A DNA stretch of 64,000 nt from Pseudoalteromonas lipolytica (GTDB lineage Bacteria > Pseudomonadota > Gammaproteobacteria > Enterobacterales > Alteromonadaceae). How positions within the stretch are numbered: the stretch's first letter is position 1; each line of letters opens with the position of its first letter. Location of the stretch: assembly GCF_001306915.1 (NCBI RefSeq), contig NZ_LJTC01000004.1, positions 196,608 through 260,607 of the forward strand, in the 5' to 3' direction. The notes below the pieces were generated by a model. That model did no database searches and was not told where the DNA came from. It saw nothing but the letters and a program-made list of their open reading frames with translations. Below are positions 1 through 8,942 of this stretch, one piece after another. A program made the translations under genes and the position numbers.

Positions 1-1056
1 AGCTACTTAGGTCTTGAGCGTCATGAAGCAGAATCTGCAGGCGCAGGTGACATCATTGCAATCACTGGTCTTGGTGAGCTGAAAATCTCAGACACTATCT
101 GTGATGTAAATACCGTTGAAGCATTACCACCACTAAGCGTTGATGAGCCTACAGTAACAATGACGTTCTCTGTAAACACATCACCATTTGCTGGTAAAGA
201 AGGTAAATTCGTAACGTCACGTAACATTCTTGAGCGTTTACAAGCTGAGCTTGTTCACAACGTTGCATTACGTGTTGAAGAAACTGACAACCCAGATAGC
301 TTCCGTGTTTCTGGTCGTGGTGAGTTACACTTAGGTATCTTAATCGAGAACATGCGTCGTGAAGGTTACGAGCTTGCGGTATCTCGTCCACAAGTAATCC
401 TTCGTGAAGTTGATGGTCAAAAAGAAGAGCCATACGAAACACTTACAATCGACTGTCAAGAAGAGCACCAAGGTTCTATCATGGAACAAATTGGTCTTCG
501 TAAGGGTGAACTAACAGACATGTCTCCAGATGGTAAAGGCCGTGTACGTATGGACTTTATGATCCCAAGCCGTGGCTTAATTGGTTTCCAAACTGAATTC
601 ATGACATTAACGTCTGGTTCTGGTCTTCTTTACCACACATTCGATCACTACGGTCCACATAAAGGCGGTACTATCGGTGCTCGTAAGAATGGTGTAATGA
701 TTGCAAACGCAACTGGTAAAGCACTTACTAACGCATTATTCAACTTACAAGACCGTGGTAAGTTATTCATCGGTCACGGTGTTGAAGTTTACGAAGGTAT
801 GGTTATCGGTATCCACAGCCGTGACAACGACCTAACTGTAAACGCGCTTAAAGGTAAGCAACTTACAAACGTTCGTGCATCGGGTACAGATGAAGCACAA
901 ACGCTTGTTCCACCACTAAACTACACGCTTGAACAAGCGATTGAGTTCATCGATGATGACGAGTTAGTGGAAGTAACACCTGAGAACATCCGTATTCGTA
1001 AGCGTCACTTAACTGAAAGTGAGCGTAAGCGTGCGAGCCGTGCAGCTAAAGACTAA
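1..1056 (+). CDS. typA: Ribosome-associated GTPase TypA/BipA, C-terminal part (5' end outside window)
   Basis: The frame is open from base 1 and gives 351 residues of the C-terminal part of TypA/BipA, a translational GTPase of the EF-G type that binds the ribosome and assists 50S assembly and stress or cold growth. Visible are the end of domain II (IIAITGLGEL), the EF-G domain III/V-like region (GRGELHLGILIENMRREG, then GRVRMDFMIPSRGLIGF) and the BipA-specific C-terminal domain (YEGMVIGIHSRDNDL, TNVRASGTDEAQTL). The GTPase domain lies upstream of the window. The basic tail (KRHLTESERKRASRAAKD) is typical. A strong hairpin terminator follows directly. Confidence 0.95.
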   Translation, partial: SYLGLERHEAESAGAGDIIAITGLGELKISDTICDVNTVEALPPLSVDEPTVTMTFSVNTSPFAGKEGKFVTSRNILERLQAELVHNVALRVEETDNPDSFRVSGRGELHLGILIENMRREGYELAVSRPQVILREVDGQKEEPYETLTIDCQEEHQGSIMEQIGLRKGELTDMSPDGKGRVRMDFMIPSRGLIGFQTEFMTLTSGSGLLYHTFDHYGPHKGGTIGARKNGVMIANATGKALTNALFNLQDRGKLFIGHGVEVYEGMVIGIHSRDNDLTVNALKGKQLTNVRASGTDEAQTLVPPLNYTLEQAIEFIDDDELVEVTPENIRIRKRHLTESERKRASRAAKD

Positions 1057-1085
1057 AAACGTCTTTTAGTTTTGCAAAATAGAAG

Positions 1086-1119
1086 CCGCCGTATTGAAAA
1101 ATACGGCGGTTTTTTTGTT
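1086..1119 (+). terminator. Rho-independent terminator of typA
   Basis: A 10-bp perfect stem (CCGCCGTATT / AATACGGCGG) with a GAAA loop is followed by a run of seven T, 29 bases after the typA stop. Confidence 0.93.
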
Positions 1120-1133
1120 TTAGTGTAAGCCAG

Positions 1134-1166
1134 GTAGGTTGGGCAGAGCGAAGCGAAACCCAACTT
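1134..1166. repeat. REP-like palindromic element
   Basis: Arms GTTGGG and CCCAAC bracket a GC-rich core (CAGAGCGAAGCGAAA). This arrangement resembles the short extragenic palindromes of many proteobacteria, which carry conserved GTTGGG/CCCAAC arms and are often mobilised by RAYT (REP-associated tyrosine) transposases. Only one copy is in the window, so repetition in the genome is inferred from the form. Confidence 0.5.
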
Positions 1167-1258
1167 AATTTATATAGATTTCTAAACGCAACTCGCAACT
1201 TTTTACTAACTCCCCCATCTGTACTATCTTTTCTAAATCCAACTTGCAGGAGAGTAAG

Positions 1259-1684
1259 ATGTATTTAGTTAGACTGATTTATACAAGTGAAATTAGCGAT
1301 GGGTTTGGGCCTAATGATATTGAGGATATTCTCGAAAAGGCGAAAAAGAAAAATGCTGAATGTAATGTAACAGGGCTACTTTGTTTTAATAGTACTCATT
1401 TTATGCAGTGTCTTGAAGGATCGCGAAAAGCAGTGAATGCAACGTATCATCGTATTTTGAATGATAAAAGGCATCGCAACATTATCATGCTGAACTATTG
1501 CGAAATTGCAGAGCGGGAATTCGAAAAGTGGTCGATGGGGTACATACCATATTCAAAACTAACAACGCCATTAAATATTAAATACTCAGGTACTAGCGAT
1601 TTTAATCCATTAGCAATGTCAGCAGGAAGTGCTCACAAATTGATGCTTGCTTTGCGAGACTCCATGCTGGATAAAGTTATTTAA
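1259..1684 (+). CDS. Stand-alone BLUF-domain blue-light sensor
   Basis: The 141-residue protein is a BLUF (blue light using FAD) domain with a short C-terminal extension, like cyanobacterial PixD. The photocycle residues fall at the PixD positions: Tyr8 (LIYTSE), Asn32, Gln50 (FMQCLEG), Trp91 and Met93 (EKWSMGY). There is no EAL or GGDEF output domain, so it should signal through a partner protein. The start is the ATG at 1259, five bases after a GGAGAG ribosome-binding site; the TTG 15 bases upstream lacks a site. It stands alone between terminators. Its partner and target cannot be seen. Confidence 0.9.
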   Translation: MYLVRLIYTSEISDGFGPNDIEDILEKAKKKNAECNVTGLLCFNSTHFMQCLEGSRKAVNATYHRILNDKRHRNIIMLNYCEIAEREFEKWSMGYIPYSKLTTPLNIKYSGTSDFNPLAMSAGSAHKLMLALRDSMLDKVI

Positions 1685-1699
1685 TATTAGCCCGTACCT

Positions 1700-2791
1700 T
1701 TAAAGCGGGATTTGCTCTCCTTCGTTCATTATATAAACCGGAACTTGGCTGTTCATCTGCTTTTGCATATTTAACAACCTAAGTAATGCCGAATGACTTG
1801 AATGGTCACCCATTTGCCAGCTTGAGTTGCCGTAACCCCATGGGATCATCACTTTACAGCTTAACTCTTCTGCCGCGTTTAATGCATCTTCAGGTGTAGT
1901 ATGAACATAACGATACCACTTACCATCTTCTTCATGGTAGTAGGAAGCAATTGGCATTAAGCACACATCAATCTCGCCGTATTTTTGCTTAATATCTTGA
2001 AAGTGTTTTGAGTAACCGGTATCACCAGCAAAAAACAAGGTCTTACCATTTTGCTCAAGTAACCAACCATTCCATAAGTCTTTATTGTGATCGTCGTAAA
2101 TAAAGGGAACCATAATGCGACTACTAAAGTGATGGGCCGGCACCGAATGAATCGTTAGGTCATTAATTTGTGTACTTGCATACCACGCCATCTCTGAAAT
2201 ATTAAAGCCACCAGTCGGAAAATTATCTGCAAAGCCTAGTGGCACTAAATAGCGGGGAGCATTACCAATTTCTTCGATATCTGCTTTATTAAAATGGTCA
2301 TAGTGAATGTGTGAGTACATTACCGCGTTTAAACCTTCGAGCTCTGACTTAGTAGGCCAAAATCCGGGCTTACGATAACTGCCACCAGCAAGTTTAAAGG
2401 CCAAGTCTACGGGTGAGTCAAACTGATCTTTAACAGGGTCAAACAACAGTTGTTCACCATTTGGTGATTGAATATAAAAGCCTGCATGACCTAACCAACG
2501 GACTATAAACCCTGTATTTGTTGCTGGAACTATTTGTTCTGCTTGATATTGGCACTGAGAATTGCTGTCATCACATATAAGTAGCTCTGATGGTTCATAG
2601 CAATTGTCTGTACAGGTTGTTGGGTATTCTTTATCACCCGGATAAAGGTTGTGGTAGCGACCTTCGAAGTCACCTTCAGTTTTTAATGGGGTTATAGTGC
2701 CTTCACCGGCAATAACATTCACTGTATTTGAGTTGCTACATGCGCTTATAAGTGCTGCTGCAATAAGTGTTGAGAGTGTTTTTAAATACAT
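1700..2791 (-). CDS. NAPE-PLD-like metallo-beta-lactamase-fold lipoprotein
   Basis: The protein (363 aa) begins with a lipoprotein signal (lipobox ISAC, Cys18) and then has a metallo-beta-lactamase fold: metal motif HIHYDH (His161, His163, Asp165, His166), a downstream histidine in PAHHFSSR, and AGDTGYS with the bridging aspartate. The order and the end (IPWGYGNSSWQMGDHSSH) resemble the N-acyl-phosphatidylethanolamine phospholipase D / UlaG-like branch. I infer a membrane-anchored, periplasm-facing phosphodiesterase or lipid hydrolase; the substrate is unknown. A longer frame reaches a TTG at 2830, but the ATG at 2791 puts the signal peptide at the N terminus. Confidence 0.82.
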   Translation of the reverse strand: MYLKTLSTLIAAALISACSNSNTVNVIAGEGTITPLKTEGDFEGRYHNLYPGDKEYPTTCTDNCYEPSELLICDDSNSQCQYQAEQIVPATNTGFIVRWLGHAGFYIQSPNGEQLLFDPVKDQFDSPVDLAFKLAGGSYRKPGFWPTKSELEGLNAVMYSHIHYDHFNKADIEEIGNAPRYLVPLGFADNFPTGGFNISEMAWYASTQINDLTIHSVPAHHFSSRIMVPFIYDDHNKDLWNGWLLEQNGKTLFFAGDTGYSKHFQDIKQKYGEIDVCLMPIASYYHEEDGKWYRYVHTTPEDALNAAEELSCKVMIPWGYGNSSWQMGDHSSHSALLRLLNMQKQMNSQVPVYIMNEGEQIPL

Positions 2792-2923
2792 ACTATGCTT
2801 ACTTTTTATTCTTTGCCGTGAGTTTAGCAAAATAAAAATTAAGATAAATCATTAAAAAGTAACAAGAGGTTACACAAAAAAGCCTACGTTTAAGTAGGCT
2901 TAGATATTAATAGCTTGAGCTGA

Positions 2924-3580
2924 TTAGCCCGCTTTATTCATTTGCTCAATGAACTTATTCGAGTCTTCAATTGATTTGTTCATATCGTCCATTAACACTT
3001 TAATATCCCGTTTAAGATTTGTGAACTCACCTTTGATAGCTGTAACAGCCTGTGCGTTTAGGTTATGTTTTAAGTACAAAACATTATCATGAAGTGATGA
3101 TAATACCGGCTCCATTTTGCTTTCTGCACTGCGCATTGAGCGAAGTAGTTGATCAAACTGGCGCTTAGTTGCGTTGAGCTTTTTGCTGCTTTCACGTTTT
3201 AGTGAGGCGCTTTTGTATTGCTCTAGCTCGTCGGCCCATTCATCAAACAGTGCCTCAGCTACATCTTCTACTTTATTGATATTGTTTGTAACGTCGTTCG
3301 CTGCAGCTAAGCTCGACTCGTAATCATCATTCAGTTGATTGTAGGCATCTTGTAGCTCACCACCATCAAAGTTGATCAGCGTGGTTAATCTGTCTAGTGC
3401 TGATTGAAACTCTTCTTGTGACTCTTGCTGTGCTTCTTTTGTTTCTTCTACGCGGTCCACTAAAATGTCGCGTTTATGCACACCGACAGACTCCATGGCT
3501 GAGTAATAAGCTGACTGGCAGCCCGATAATGCCATTGTAACTGCAAATAGTGGTGCACTTAAAAGTGTCAGTTTTTTCAT
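2924..3580 (-). CDS. DUF2959 family lipoprotein
   Basis: A 218-residue lipoprotein precursor with signal MKKLTLLSAPLFAVTMALSGC (lipobox LSGC, Cys21), followed by an almost wholly helical, charged body with long heptad-like stretches (about residues 40-210), predicted coiled coil. It matches the DUF2959 family of gammaproteobacteria, whose function is not known. A good ribosome-binding site (AAAGGA) precedes the ATG. It is a single-gene unit between the NAPE-PLD-like gene and the divergent yihY. Confidence 0.8.
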   Translation of the reverse strand: MKKLTLLSAPLFAVTMALSGCQSAYYSAMESVGVHKRDILVDRVEETKEAQQESQEEFQSALDRLTTLINFDGGELQDAYNQLNDDYESSLAAANDVTNNINKVEDVAEALFDEWADELEQYKSASLKRESSKKLNATKRQFDQLLRSMRSAESKMEPVLSSLHDNVLYLKHNLNAQAVTAIKGEFTNLKRDIKVLMDDMNKSIEDSNKFIEQMNKAG

Positions 3581-3666
3581 TGAGAATCCTTTTTAGGTAC
3601 CTGTCATTTCAAATTATGTGGTGGATTGCTATGATTATCAAAACATTTTAGCAGAAATTAGATTCT

Positions 3667-4539
3667 ATGGACGAGAAGCTCAGTCGGTATAAGCTGCAAA
3701 TAAGCATTTTCTTAAAACAACAACCTGCTTGGTGGATGCAGTATCTCAATCGTTGTATTGACGATCAAATCACAGTCAATGCGGGTTATTTGGCTTATGT
3801 AACCTTATTATCAATCGTGCCTTTAGTGGCGGTTGGTGTGGCTATTTTTTCTGCTTTCCCAGGATTTGAAAGCACGTTAGTGACTATAGAAAACTTCTTG
3901 TTTACTAATCTTGTGCCGACCTCTACAGATGTAATTAAAGAGCATATCAGCGCTTTTGCCGGTAATGCGAATAAAATGACTGCCGTTGGTGTGGGCTTTT
4001 TAGCGGCGGTATCCTTGTTACTTATTCGCAATGTCGATGCTACATTAAATCGAATTTGGCGTATTAAGAAAAAGCGCCCAATGATGATTTCGTTTGCCGT
4101 TTATTGGATGGTGCTCAGCCTAGGCCCGGTGTTATTAGGGGCTAGTATTGGTGTTACTTCATATATTGTGTCGTTAGTGTCGTTTGCCGATCAAGGCATT
4201 CCCGGCTTTAGCGGCTTTTTATTGAAACTATTACCTTACATAATTTCAATGATTGGCTTCATTATGCTCTATACTTTAGTTCCTAACACACGAGTTCCAT
4301 TTAGAGCGGCAATTCCGGGCGCTTTGTTTGCAGCTATGTTGTTTGAGCTGACAAAAAAAGGCTTTGCTTTGTACATCAGCCACTTCCCATCATACGAAGT
4401 TATTTATGGGGCGTTGGCGACAATCCCTATTTTATTTGTATGGGTTTATTTGTCGTGGATTGTCGTATTACTCGGTGCAGAATTTACTGTATGTATCAGC
4501 CCTGAGAATATCGAGGACACGCCTGATATAGAGGTTTAA
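3667..4539 (+). CDS. yihY: YihY/BrkB family inner-membrane protein
   Basis: At 290 residues it has the same length as E. coli YihY and the family pattern: an N-terminal cytoplasmic segment, about six membrane segments, the conserved DDQITVNAGYLAYVTLLSIVPL block (residues about 32-53), and a final segment ending LLGAEFTVCISPE. BrkB/YihY proteins were once annotated as ribonuclease BN, which is wrong; their role is unresolved. Gene order yihY-dtd-yiiD as in E. coli supports orthology. Translation of the next gene starts 26 bases after its stop. Confidence 0.92.
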   Translation: MDEKLSRYKLQISIFLKQQPAWWMQYLNRCIDDQITVNAGYLAYVTLLSIVPLVAVGVAIFSAFPGFESTLVTIENFLFTNLVPTSTDVIKEHISAFAGNANKMTAVGVGFLAAVSLLLIRNVDATLNRIWRIKKKRPMMISFAVYWMVLSLGPVLLGASIGVTSYIVSLVSFADQGIPGFSGFLLKLLPYIISMIGFIMLYTLVPNTRVPFRAAIPGALFAAMLFELTKKGFALYISHFPSYEVIYGALATIPILFVWVYLSWIVVLLGAEFTVCISPENIEDTPDIEV

Positions 4540-4564
4540 ATTCACTGCACCTAAGGAGAGCGAG

Positions 4565-5518
4565 GTGCAGTTACATCCACAATATGTTGCCAATCGCGAT
4601 TACCATTTGAGTGTTGGCGATGGTCATCAAATCCATGTGCAAGAATATGGTGCTTCTACAGGGATTGCTGTGGTGTTATGCCATGGCGGGCCCGGTGCGG
4701 GCCTATGTCCTGAAAATTGCCGCTTTTTCGACTTAGAGCGTTTTCGAGTGATCATGTTCAGTCAGCGCGGTTGCGGTCACTCAACACCCCATGATAGTTC
4801 AACCAATACCACTTCAGAATTAGTCGCCGATCTCGAGTATTTACGCCAGCAACTGGGTATTGAAAAATGGCTGGTGTGTGGTGAGTCATGGGGGGCCACT
4901 TTGGCACTTGTCTATGCTATTCATCACCAAGAGCATGTTGCAGGGCTTATTTTACGGGCTAGCTTTTTAGCTTGTAACAGTGACTTCGAGTGGCTTTACA
5001 CAACAAAAGGAGCCGGCGCGCATTTTTACCCTGAGTGCTTTAATGAATTTGCACATAATTACACTGATTGGCACGCCTTACTCGACTTTTATCAGCAGCA
5101 ACTAAACAGTGACGATCAAATTAAAGCTAGTAAATTTGCCAAGTTATGGTGTCATTGGGAGCAGGTATTGTGTCATGGTGAGCCGTTAACAAACTGGGGG
5201 TTACAGGAGCCCCATGTCGGGTTAAATCAAGCAAGGTTAATGGTGCATTACTTTCGTCATCACTGTTTCATTGAAGAAGGCTTTATCGCAGAAAATGCAC
5301 ATTTACTGACTCATTTACCGATTTGGTTTATTCATGGCCGCGCCGATTTGATTTGTCGATATAGTGCCGTACAGCAGCTTGCTGAGCAGTTAAATGCACA
5401 ATTATTGATTTTAGATGGCATTGGGCACAGCAGCGATAATCAGGTATATTTGGCGGCAATGCGACGTGCCGCAGATTTAATGTATATCAAGTTATCGAGG
5501 GATCAATGCAAGGCTTAA
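4565..5518 (+). CDS. pip: Prolyl iminopeptidase-like alpha/beta hydrolase (S33)
   Basis: The 317-residue protein is an alpha/beta hydrolase of the S33 proline iminopeptidase family, which removes N-terminal proline from peptides in the cytoplasm. Visible are the oxyanion motif HGGPGAG (residues 40-46), the nucleophile elbow GESWG with Ser108, Asp261 (GRADLICR) and His288 (GIGHSSD). The conserved SQRGCGHS block is also present. The start is GTG, six bases after AAGGAG; no better ATG exists. It overlaps dtd by 13 bases, so the two are co-translated. It is an insertion relative to the E. coli yihY-dtd order. Confidence 0.88.
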   Translation: MQLHPQYVANRDYHLSVGDGHQIHVQEYGASTGIAVVLCHGGPGAGLCPENCRFFDLERFRVIMFSQRGCGHSTPHDSSTNTTSELVADLEYLRQQLGIEKWLVCGESWGATLALVYAIHHQEHVAGLILRASFLACNSDFEWLYTTKGAGAHFYPECFNEFAHNYTDWHALLDFYQQQLNSDDQIKASKFAKLWCHWEQVLCHGEPLTNWGLQEPHVGLNQARLMVHYFRHHCFIEEGFIAENAHLLTHLPIWFIHGRADLICRYSAVQQLAEQLNAQLLILDGIGHSSDNQVYLAAMRRAADLMYIKLSRDQCKA

Positions 5519-5943
5519 TTCAAAGAGTAAAACAGGCAAAAGTAGAAGTGGCAGGCGAAGTAGTGGGTGAAATTTCAAACGGTATTTTGCTGCTATTAGG
5601 TGTTGAAAAACAGGATACAGAGCAAAGTGCCCAGAAGCTTTTACATAAGGTCAGCAATTACCGCATTTTTACCGATGAACAAGGAAAGATGAATTTAAGT
5701 TTGAATGATATCAAAGGTGAGCTTTTAGTGGTTTCGCAGTTTACCTTAGCAGCCGACACTAAAAAGGGTATGCGTCCAAGCTTTTCAAGTGCTGGCACGC
5801 CAGAACAAGCCAATACGCTCTATGAGTATTTTATTGCAGAGGCTAAAAAAGCAGGCTTAACAGTGGCTACAGGGCAATTTGGTGCTGATATGCAAGTAAG
5901 CCTATGTAACGATGGTCCAGTTACTTTTAATTTATCTATTTAA
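5506..5943 (+). CDS. dtd: D-aminoacyl-tRNA deacylase
   Basis: The 145-residue protein is DTD, which hydrolyses D-amino acids (and mischarged glycine) from tRNA, keeping D-residues out of translation. The two signature motifs are intact: SQFT (residues 77-80) and NDGPVT (135-140), which carries the Gly-cisPro pair that reads chirality across the dimer. Length matches the family. The start overlaps the end of pip; the next gene is convergent. Confidence 0.96.
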   Translation: MQGLIQRVKQAKVEVAGEVVGEISNGILLLLGVEKQDTEQSAQKLLHKVSNYRIFTDEQGKMNLSLNDIKGELLVVSQFTLAADTKKGMRPSFSSAGTPEQANTLYEYFIAEAKKAGLTVATGQFGADMQVSLCNDGPVTFNLSI

Positions 5944-5950
5944 CAGACAA

Positions 5951-6640
5951 CTACTTTTTGATCATCACGATATGATTCACGTAGTCGGGGATTTTTACAA
6001 TGCTTGGGCGCTTGCCAAACTCGGTGATTAGCAGGTGCTCAAGTTGCTTTAGTTGCGATGGGTGATTGGATAAAAAATTAATGAACAACAAGCCATCTTT
6101 TGTCATCGCTGCTCTTAGTTTGGTGTAAAACAGGTGCTTGTATAAAAATAATGGTGCATCTACCTCACTGAATAAATCTAAGATAATCCAATTGTATTCG
6201 TTATTTTGCTCTAATACTTGCTGCGCATCAAAACAGTGCAGGTTATTGGCATGGTCGCCACCAAAGTAACGTTTATAGCAGTGAATTATGTCGGGGTTTT
6301 TATCAACCGATGTCAGTTGGCTATCAGGGTAGGTGTGCTGTAAGTAGTTACGAATAGCACCACCGCCTAGGCCTAATTCTAAAATCTTTTTCGGTTCCTC
6401 TAAGTCTTGCCAAAGCTTTGCAAGGTATTGTAAATGAGGGAAAAGTAATCTGGCAGGTCGGCGTTTTTCAATGACCGATTGCAGAGTTTCGTTGATCAGT
6501 AACCAGCGTAATTGGTTAAGTTGCCTAACTTGAATACTGTAATTGCCTTGTTTATGCCAATAAATGAGCTGCCCTAATCGGTGACAGTCCTCAATAAAAC
6601 TATGTTTTACTGCGCCACTGGGTTCAAGAAAATGTTCCAT
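5951..6640 (-). CDS. Spermidine synthase-like class I methyltransferase-fold protein
   Basis: A 229-residue protein with a Rossmann SAM-binding core: glycine-rich motif I ELGLGGG (about residues 88-94), acidic end of beta 2 (SVDKNP), and WIILDLFSE at motif IV. The family is the spermidine synthase-like group without the full polyamine-binding set, often annotated only as methyltransferase. I choose the ATG at 6640, preceded by AAAGG with an eight-base spacer, over a TTG 39 bases upstream. It ends eight bases from the end of dtd, tail to tail. Substrate unknown. Confidence 0.72.
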   Translation of the reverse strand: MEHFLEPSGAVKHSFIEDCHRLGQLIYWHKQGNYSIQVRQLNQLRWLLINETLQSVIEKRRPARLLFPHLQYLAKLWQDLEEPKKILELGLGGGAIRNYLQHTYPDSQLTSVDKNPDIIHCYKRYFGGDHANNLHCFDAQQVLEQNNEYNWIILDLFSEVDAPLFLYKHLFYTKLRAAMTKDGLLFINFLSNHPSQLKQLEHLLITEFGKRPSIVKIPDYVNHIVMIKK

Positions 6641-6868
6641 ATTTCGGGCCTTTAGCGTGTTATTATAATAATTAGACAATTATTTCAGCATAGACCAGTA
6701 AGCATAAAGTGCAATTGTGCATTAGTTTTTACAGCTGTGAATAATAATTTAGGCTGGGTCACCAAAGTATTATTCCAACTTGATAGAAGATCGCGTATCG
6801 TAATTCGCATTGCAAAGGCCACGACAGAAAAACAACAGACCCGTGGCTGAATTATCACAGGAGTTTTT

Positions 6869-7762
6869 ATGTTTAAAGTGACCACCCCGCAAAGCAGCGA
6901 AGATTGGCAAGCGTACTATTCATTACGTTGGCAGGTTTTAAGAGCACCCTGGGGCGAGCCGCGCGGTTCTGAACAAGATGACTTAGAGCAAGACGCAGAG
7001 CACCGCTTTATCAAAAATAATGATGGCGAAGTATTAGGCGTAGCTCGCCTGCATTTCAACAATCATCAGCAAGCGCAAGTTCGTTATATGGCGGTTGCTG
7101 AAGGTAATCGTAACCAGCATATTGGTAGCCGTTTATTACATGAATTAGAAAAAATCGCATGGACTCAAGATGCAGATGAACTGGTATTGTTTGCTCGTGA
7201 GCGAGCCCTTGATTTCTATAAGCGTCATGGCTACGAATTAAAAGAAAAAGCACACCTTGCCTATGACGATGTACAGCATTGGAAAATGGTAAAACAAAAA
7301 CCCTCTGAGCCGGGTTGGTTCCGTCATCCAAACTGGACACAAGTACTACAAAACACGTGGCGTGAGTCGATCCCTATCAGCGATGCAATGGGAATTAAAG
7401 TAGAAAGCTATACCGATTGGCAGTTTACTACGCGCGCTGATCTAGATGCGAACTTAAATCTTCATAACACTATGTTTGCCGGCTCGATTTATAGTTTAGC
7501 GACCTTAACAGGCTGGGGCGCAACTTACCTAGCGCTTAAAGAAGCTGGCCTTGAAGGGAATATCGTGTTAGCAGATGCCAACATTAAATACCTTAAACCA
7601 CTGAATAACGATCCTCGCGGGAGTGTTGAGTTGGCTGGCTGTAAAGGCAAGTTGGCGGAGCTAGAGGACAATGGCAAAGCAAGCTACCATGTGCCAGTGA
7701 ATGTATACGATGGTGATGTGCTAGTAGCAGAATTTGAAGGTCACTTCATCGTTAAAAAATAA
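6869..7762 (+). CDS. fabY: YiiD/FabY: GNAT N-acetyltransferase fused to hotdog thioesterase
   Basis: At 297 residues it follows E. coli YiiD from end to end: an N-terminal GNAT domain (about 1-140; RYMAVAEGNRNQHIGSRLL, then FYKRHGYE) and a C-terminal hotdog thioesterase-like domain (about 150-297; NLHNTMFAGSIYSLATLTGWG, ADANIKYLKPL). From memory, E. coli YiiD was renamed FabY because it can bypass FabH in starting fatty-acid synthesis; that role is known for the family, not shown here. A CAGGAG site precedes the ATG. Its place after dtd is as in E. coli. Confidence 0.88.
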   Translation: MFKVTTPQSSEDWQAYYSLRWQVLRAPWGEPRGSEQDDLEQDAEHRFIKNNDGEVLGVARLHFNNHQQAQVRYMAVAEGNRNQHIGSRLLHELEKIAWTQDADELVLFARERALDFYKRHGYELKEKAHLAYDDVQHWKMVKQKPSEPGWFRHPNWTQVLQNTWRESIPISDAMGIKVESYTDWQFTTRADLDANLNLHNTMFAGSIYSLATLTGWGATYLALKEAGLEGNIVLADANIKYLKPLNNDPRGSVELAGCKGKLAELEDNGKASYHVPVNVYDGDVLVAEFEGHFIVKK

Positions 7763-7802
7763 CGAATATTCAGAGCGAGCTAACTAAAGCTCGCTCTTTA
7801 AG

Positions 7803-8840
7803 TTAAAGCAAGTCAGTTAACAGAATACCCACACCAAAACGTTCAATATCGGCGTTGTAATCAATCAAGCTCTCACCATAACCATTAAAGTATTGTGCAT
7901 AACCACGTAATCTGCCCCAAAGAGGGAAAGACCAATCTAATTGAATTGCACCACGGTTATCTGAATTTAAGTTATTACGGGTCATAAAGCTAAACTCATG
8001 CTCGTTGTAACGGTATGCACCCGAGAATTCAAAGTAACCCATGTATTTGTAGATATCAGGGTTGTCATCACCTTTAGCTTCTAGTTCATCATCTTTTTTA
8101 TCTTCAGGAATGCGGTACCAAGGCTTAAAGCTAAATACAAAGCCATCTTTTTCCCATAAGAAGTCAGCATAAATGCGGTTCCACGAACGTGAATTAGGCT
8201 GGCTGCGGCCATTAGATTGATGTGAAGCACCAATTGCAATCGCCATCTCATCGCCCCAAAGCACATGCTCAGGATCAAGATAGTTCACCCAGAAGATCTC
8301 TGGTTCGTAGTTTGTTTCACGAAACGGCGATGAAATATCTTTATTGTAAAATTGCCAAAACGATTGCATGGTAAATGCAAAAAATACGCCCTGATCTTTA
8401 TCAGAGAAGTCTTCGAAGATTGGCACTTTAATTGATAGTTGATATTTTACTTCCAGGTTATCAAGTGGCTCGCCATCAGTTTGCTCAGCAAGGTCTTTTA
8501 GGCCATCAAAAGGGCGCTCATTCGGATTAGATACGTAAGAAAGCGGTAAAATATAGTTACGCTTATGTGGGGTGATCACATTACGGTTTTTCTTGCTCAC
8601 TTCTTCACGCGCTTTACGTTTGTCTAAAGCGGTGAGCTTTTTGCTTTCATCTAAATCAGAGCACTTTTTACGAAGTTCTTCGAGTGTTTGCTTGCCGTCA
8701 CCGCCAATAGCTTCGTTCAAAATACACTGCTTTACGAGTTCTAGTGCATCATCTTGTTCGTTAGTTTGTGGTTGTTCAGTTTGAGCAAATACAGGTACAG
8801 AAAATAAGCCAGCGGCTGCCAGCCAAATGCGCCATCCCAT
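7803..8840 (-). CDS. pldA: Outer membrane phospholipase A1 (OMPLA)
   Basis: A 345-residue precursor with a signal peptide (cleavage after VFA, about residue 19), then about 70 charged residues, then a 12-strand barrel. The catalytic signature reads HQSNG then SRSWNRIY, placing His207, Ser209 and Asn221 as the His-Ser-Asn triad of PldA, a calcium-dependent, dimer-activated enzyme that hydrolyses mislocalised surface phospholipids. The barrel ends with an aromatic-poor LLTDLL. The N-terminal charged extension (about residues 25-95) is longer than in E. coli PldA. It is convergent with fabY. Confidence 0.93.
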   Translation of the reverse strand: MGWRIWLAAAGLFSVPVFAQTEQPQTNEQDDALELVKQCILNEAIGGDGKQTLEELRKKCSDLDESKKLTALDKRKAREEVSKKNRNVITPHKRNYILPLSYVSNPNERPFDGLKDLAEQTDGEPLDNLEVKYQLSIKVPIFEDFSDKDQGVFFAFTMQSFWQFYNKDISSPFRETNYEPEIFWVNYLDPEHVLWGDEMAIAIGASHQSNGRSQPNSRSWNRIYADFLWEKDGFVFSFKPWYRIPEDKKDDELEAKGDDNPDIYKYMGYFEFSGAYRYNEHEFSFMTRNNLNSDNRGAIQLDWSFPLWGRLRGYAQYFNGYGESLIDYNADIERFGVGILLTDLL

Positions 8841-8942
8841 TGCAGTTCCCTTTCAGTAGACTTGTAAGTAGGTATAATTATAACGATTTTTACATAAGTA
8901 ACCGTGAACTTGTACTGAATTGTTGAAATTTTAGGTAAATAG

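Noticed and set aside
6685..6885. 66-residue minus-strand frame upstream of fabY
   Set aside because: It covers the promoter gap and the start of fabY, has no ribosome site and no family features.
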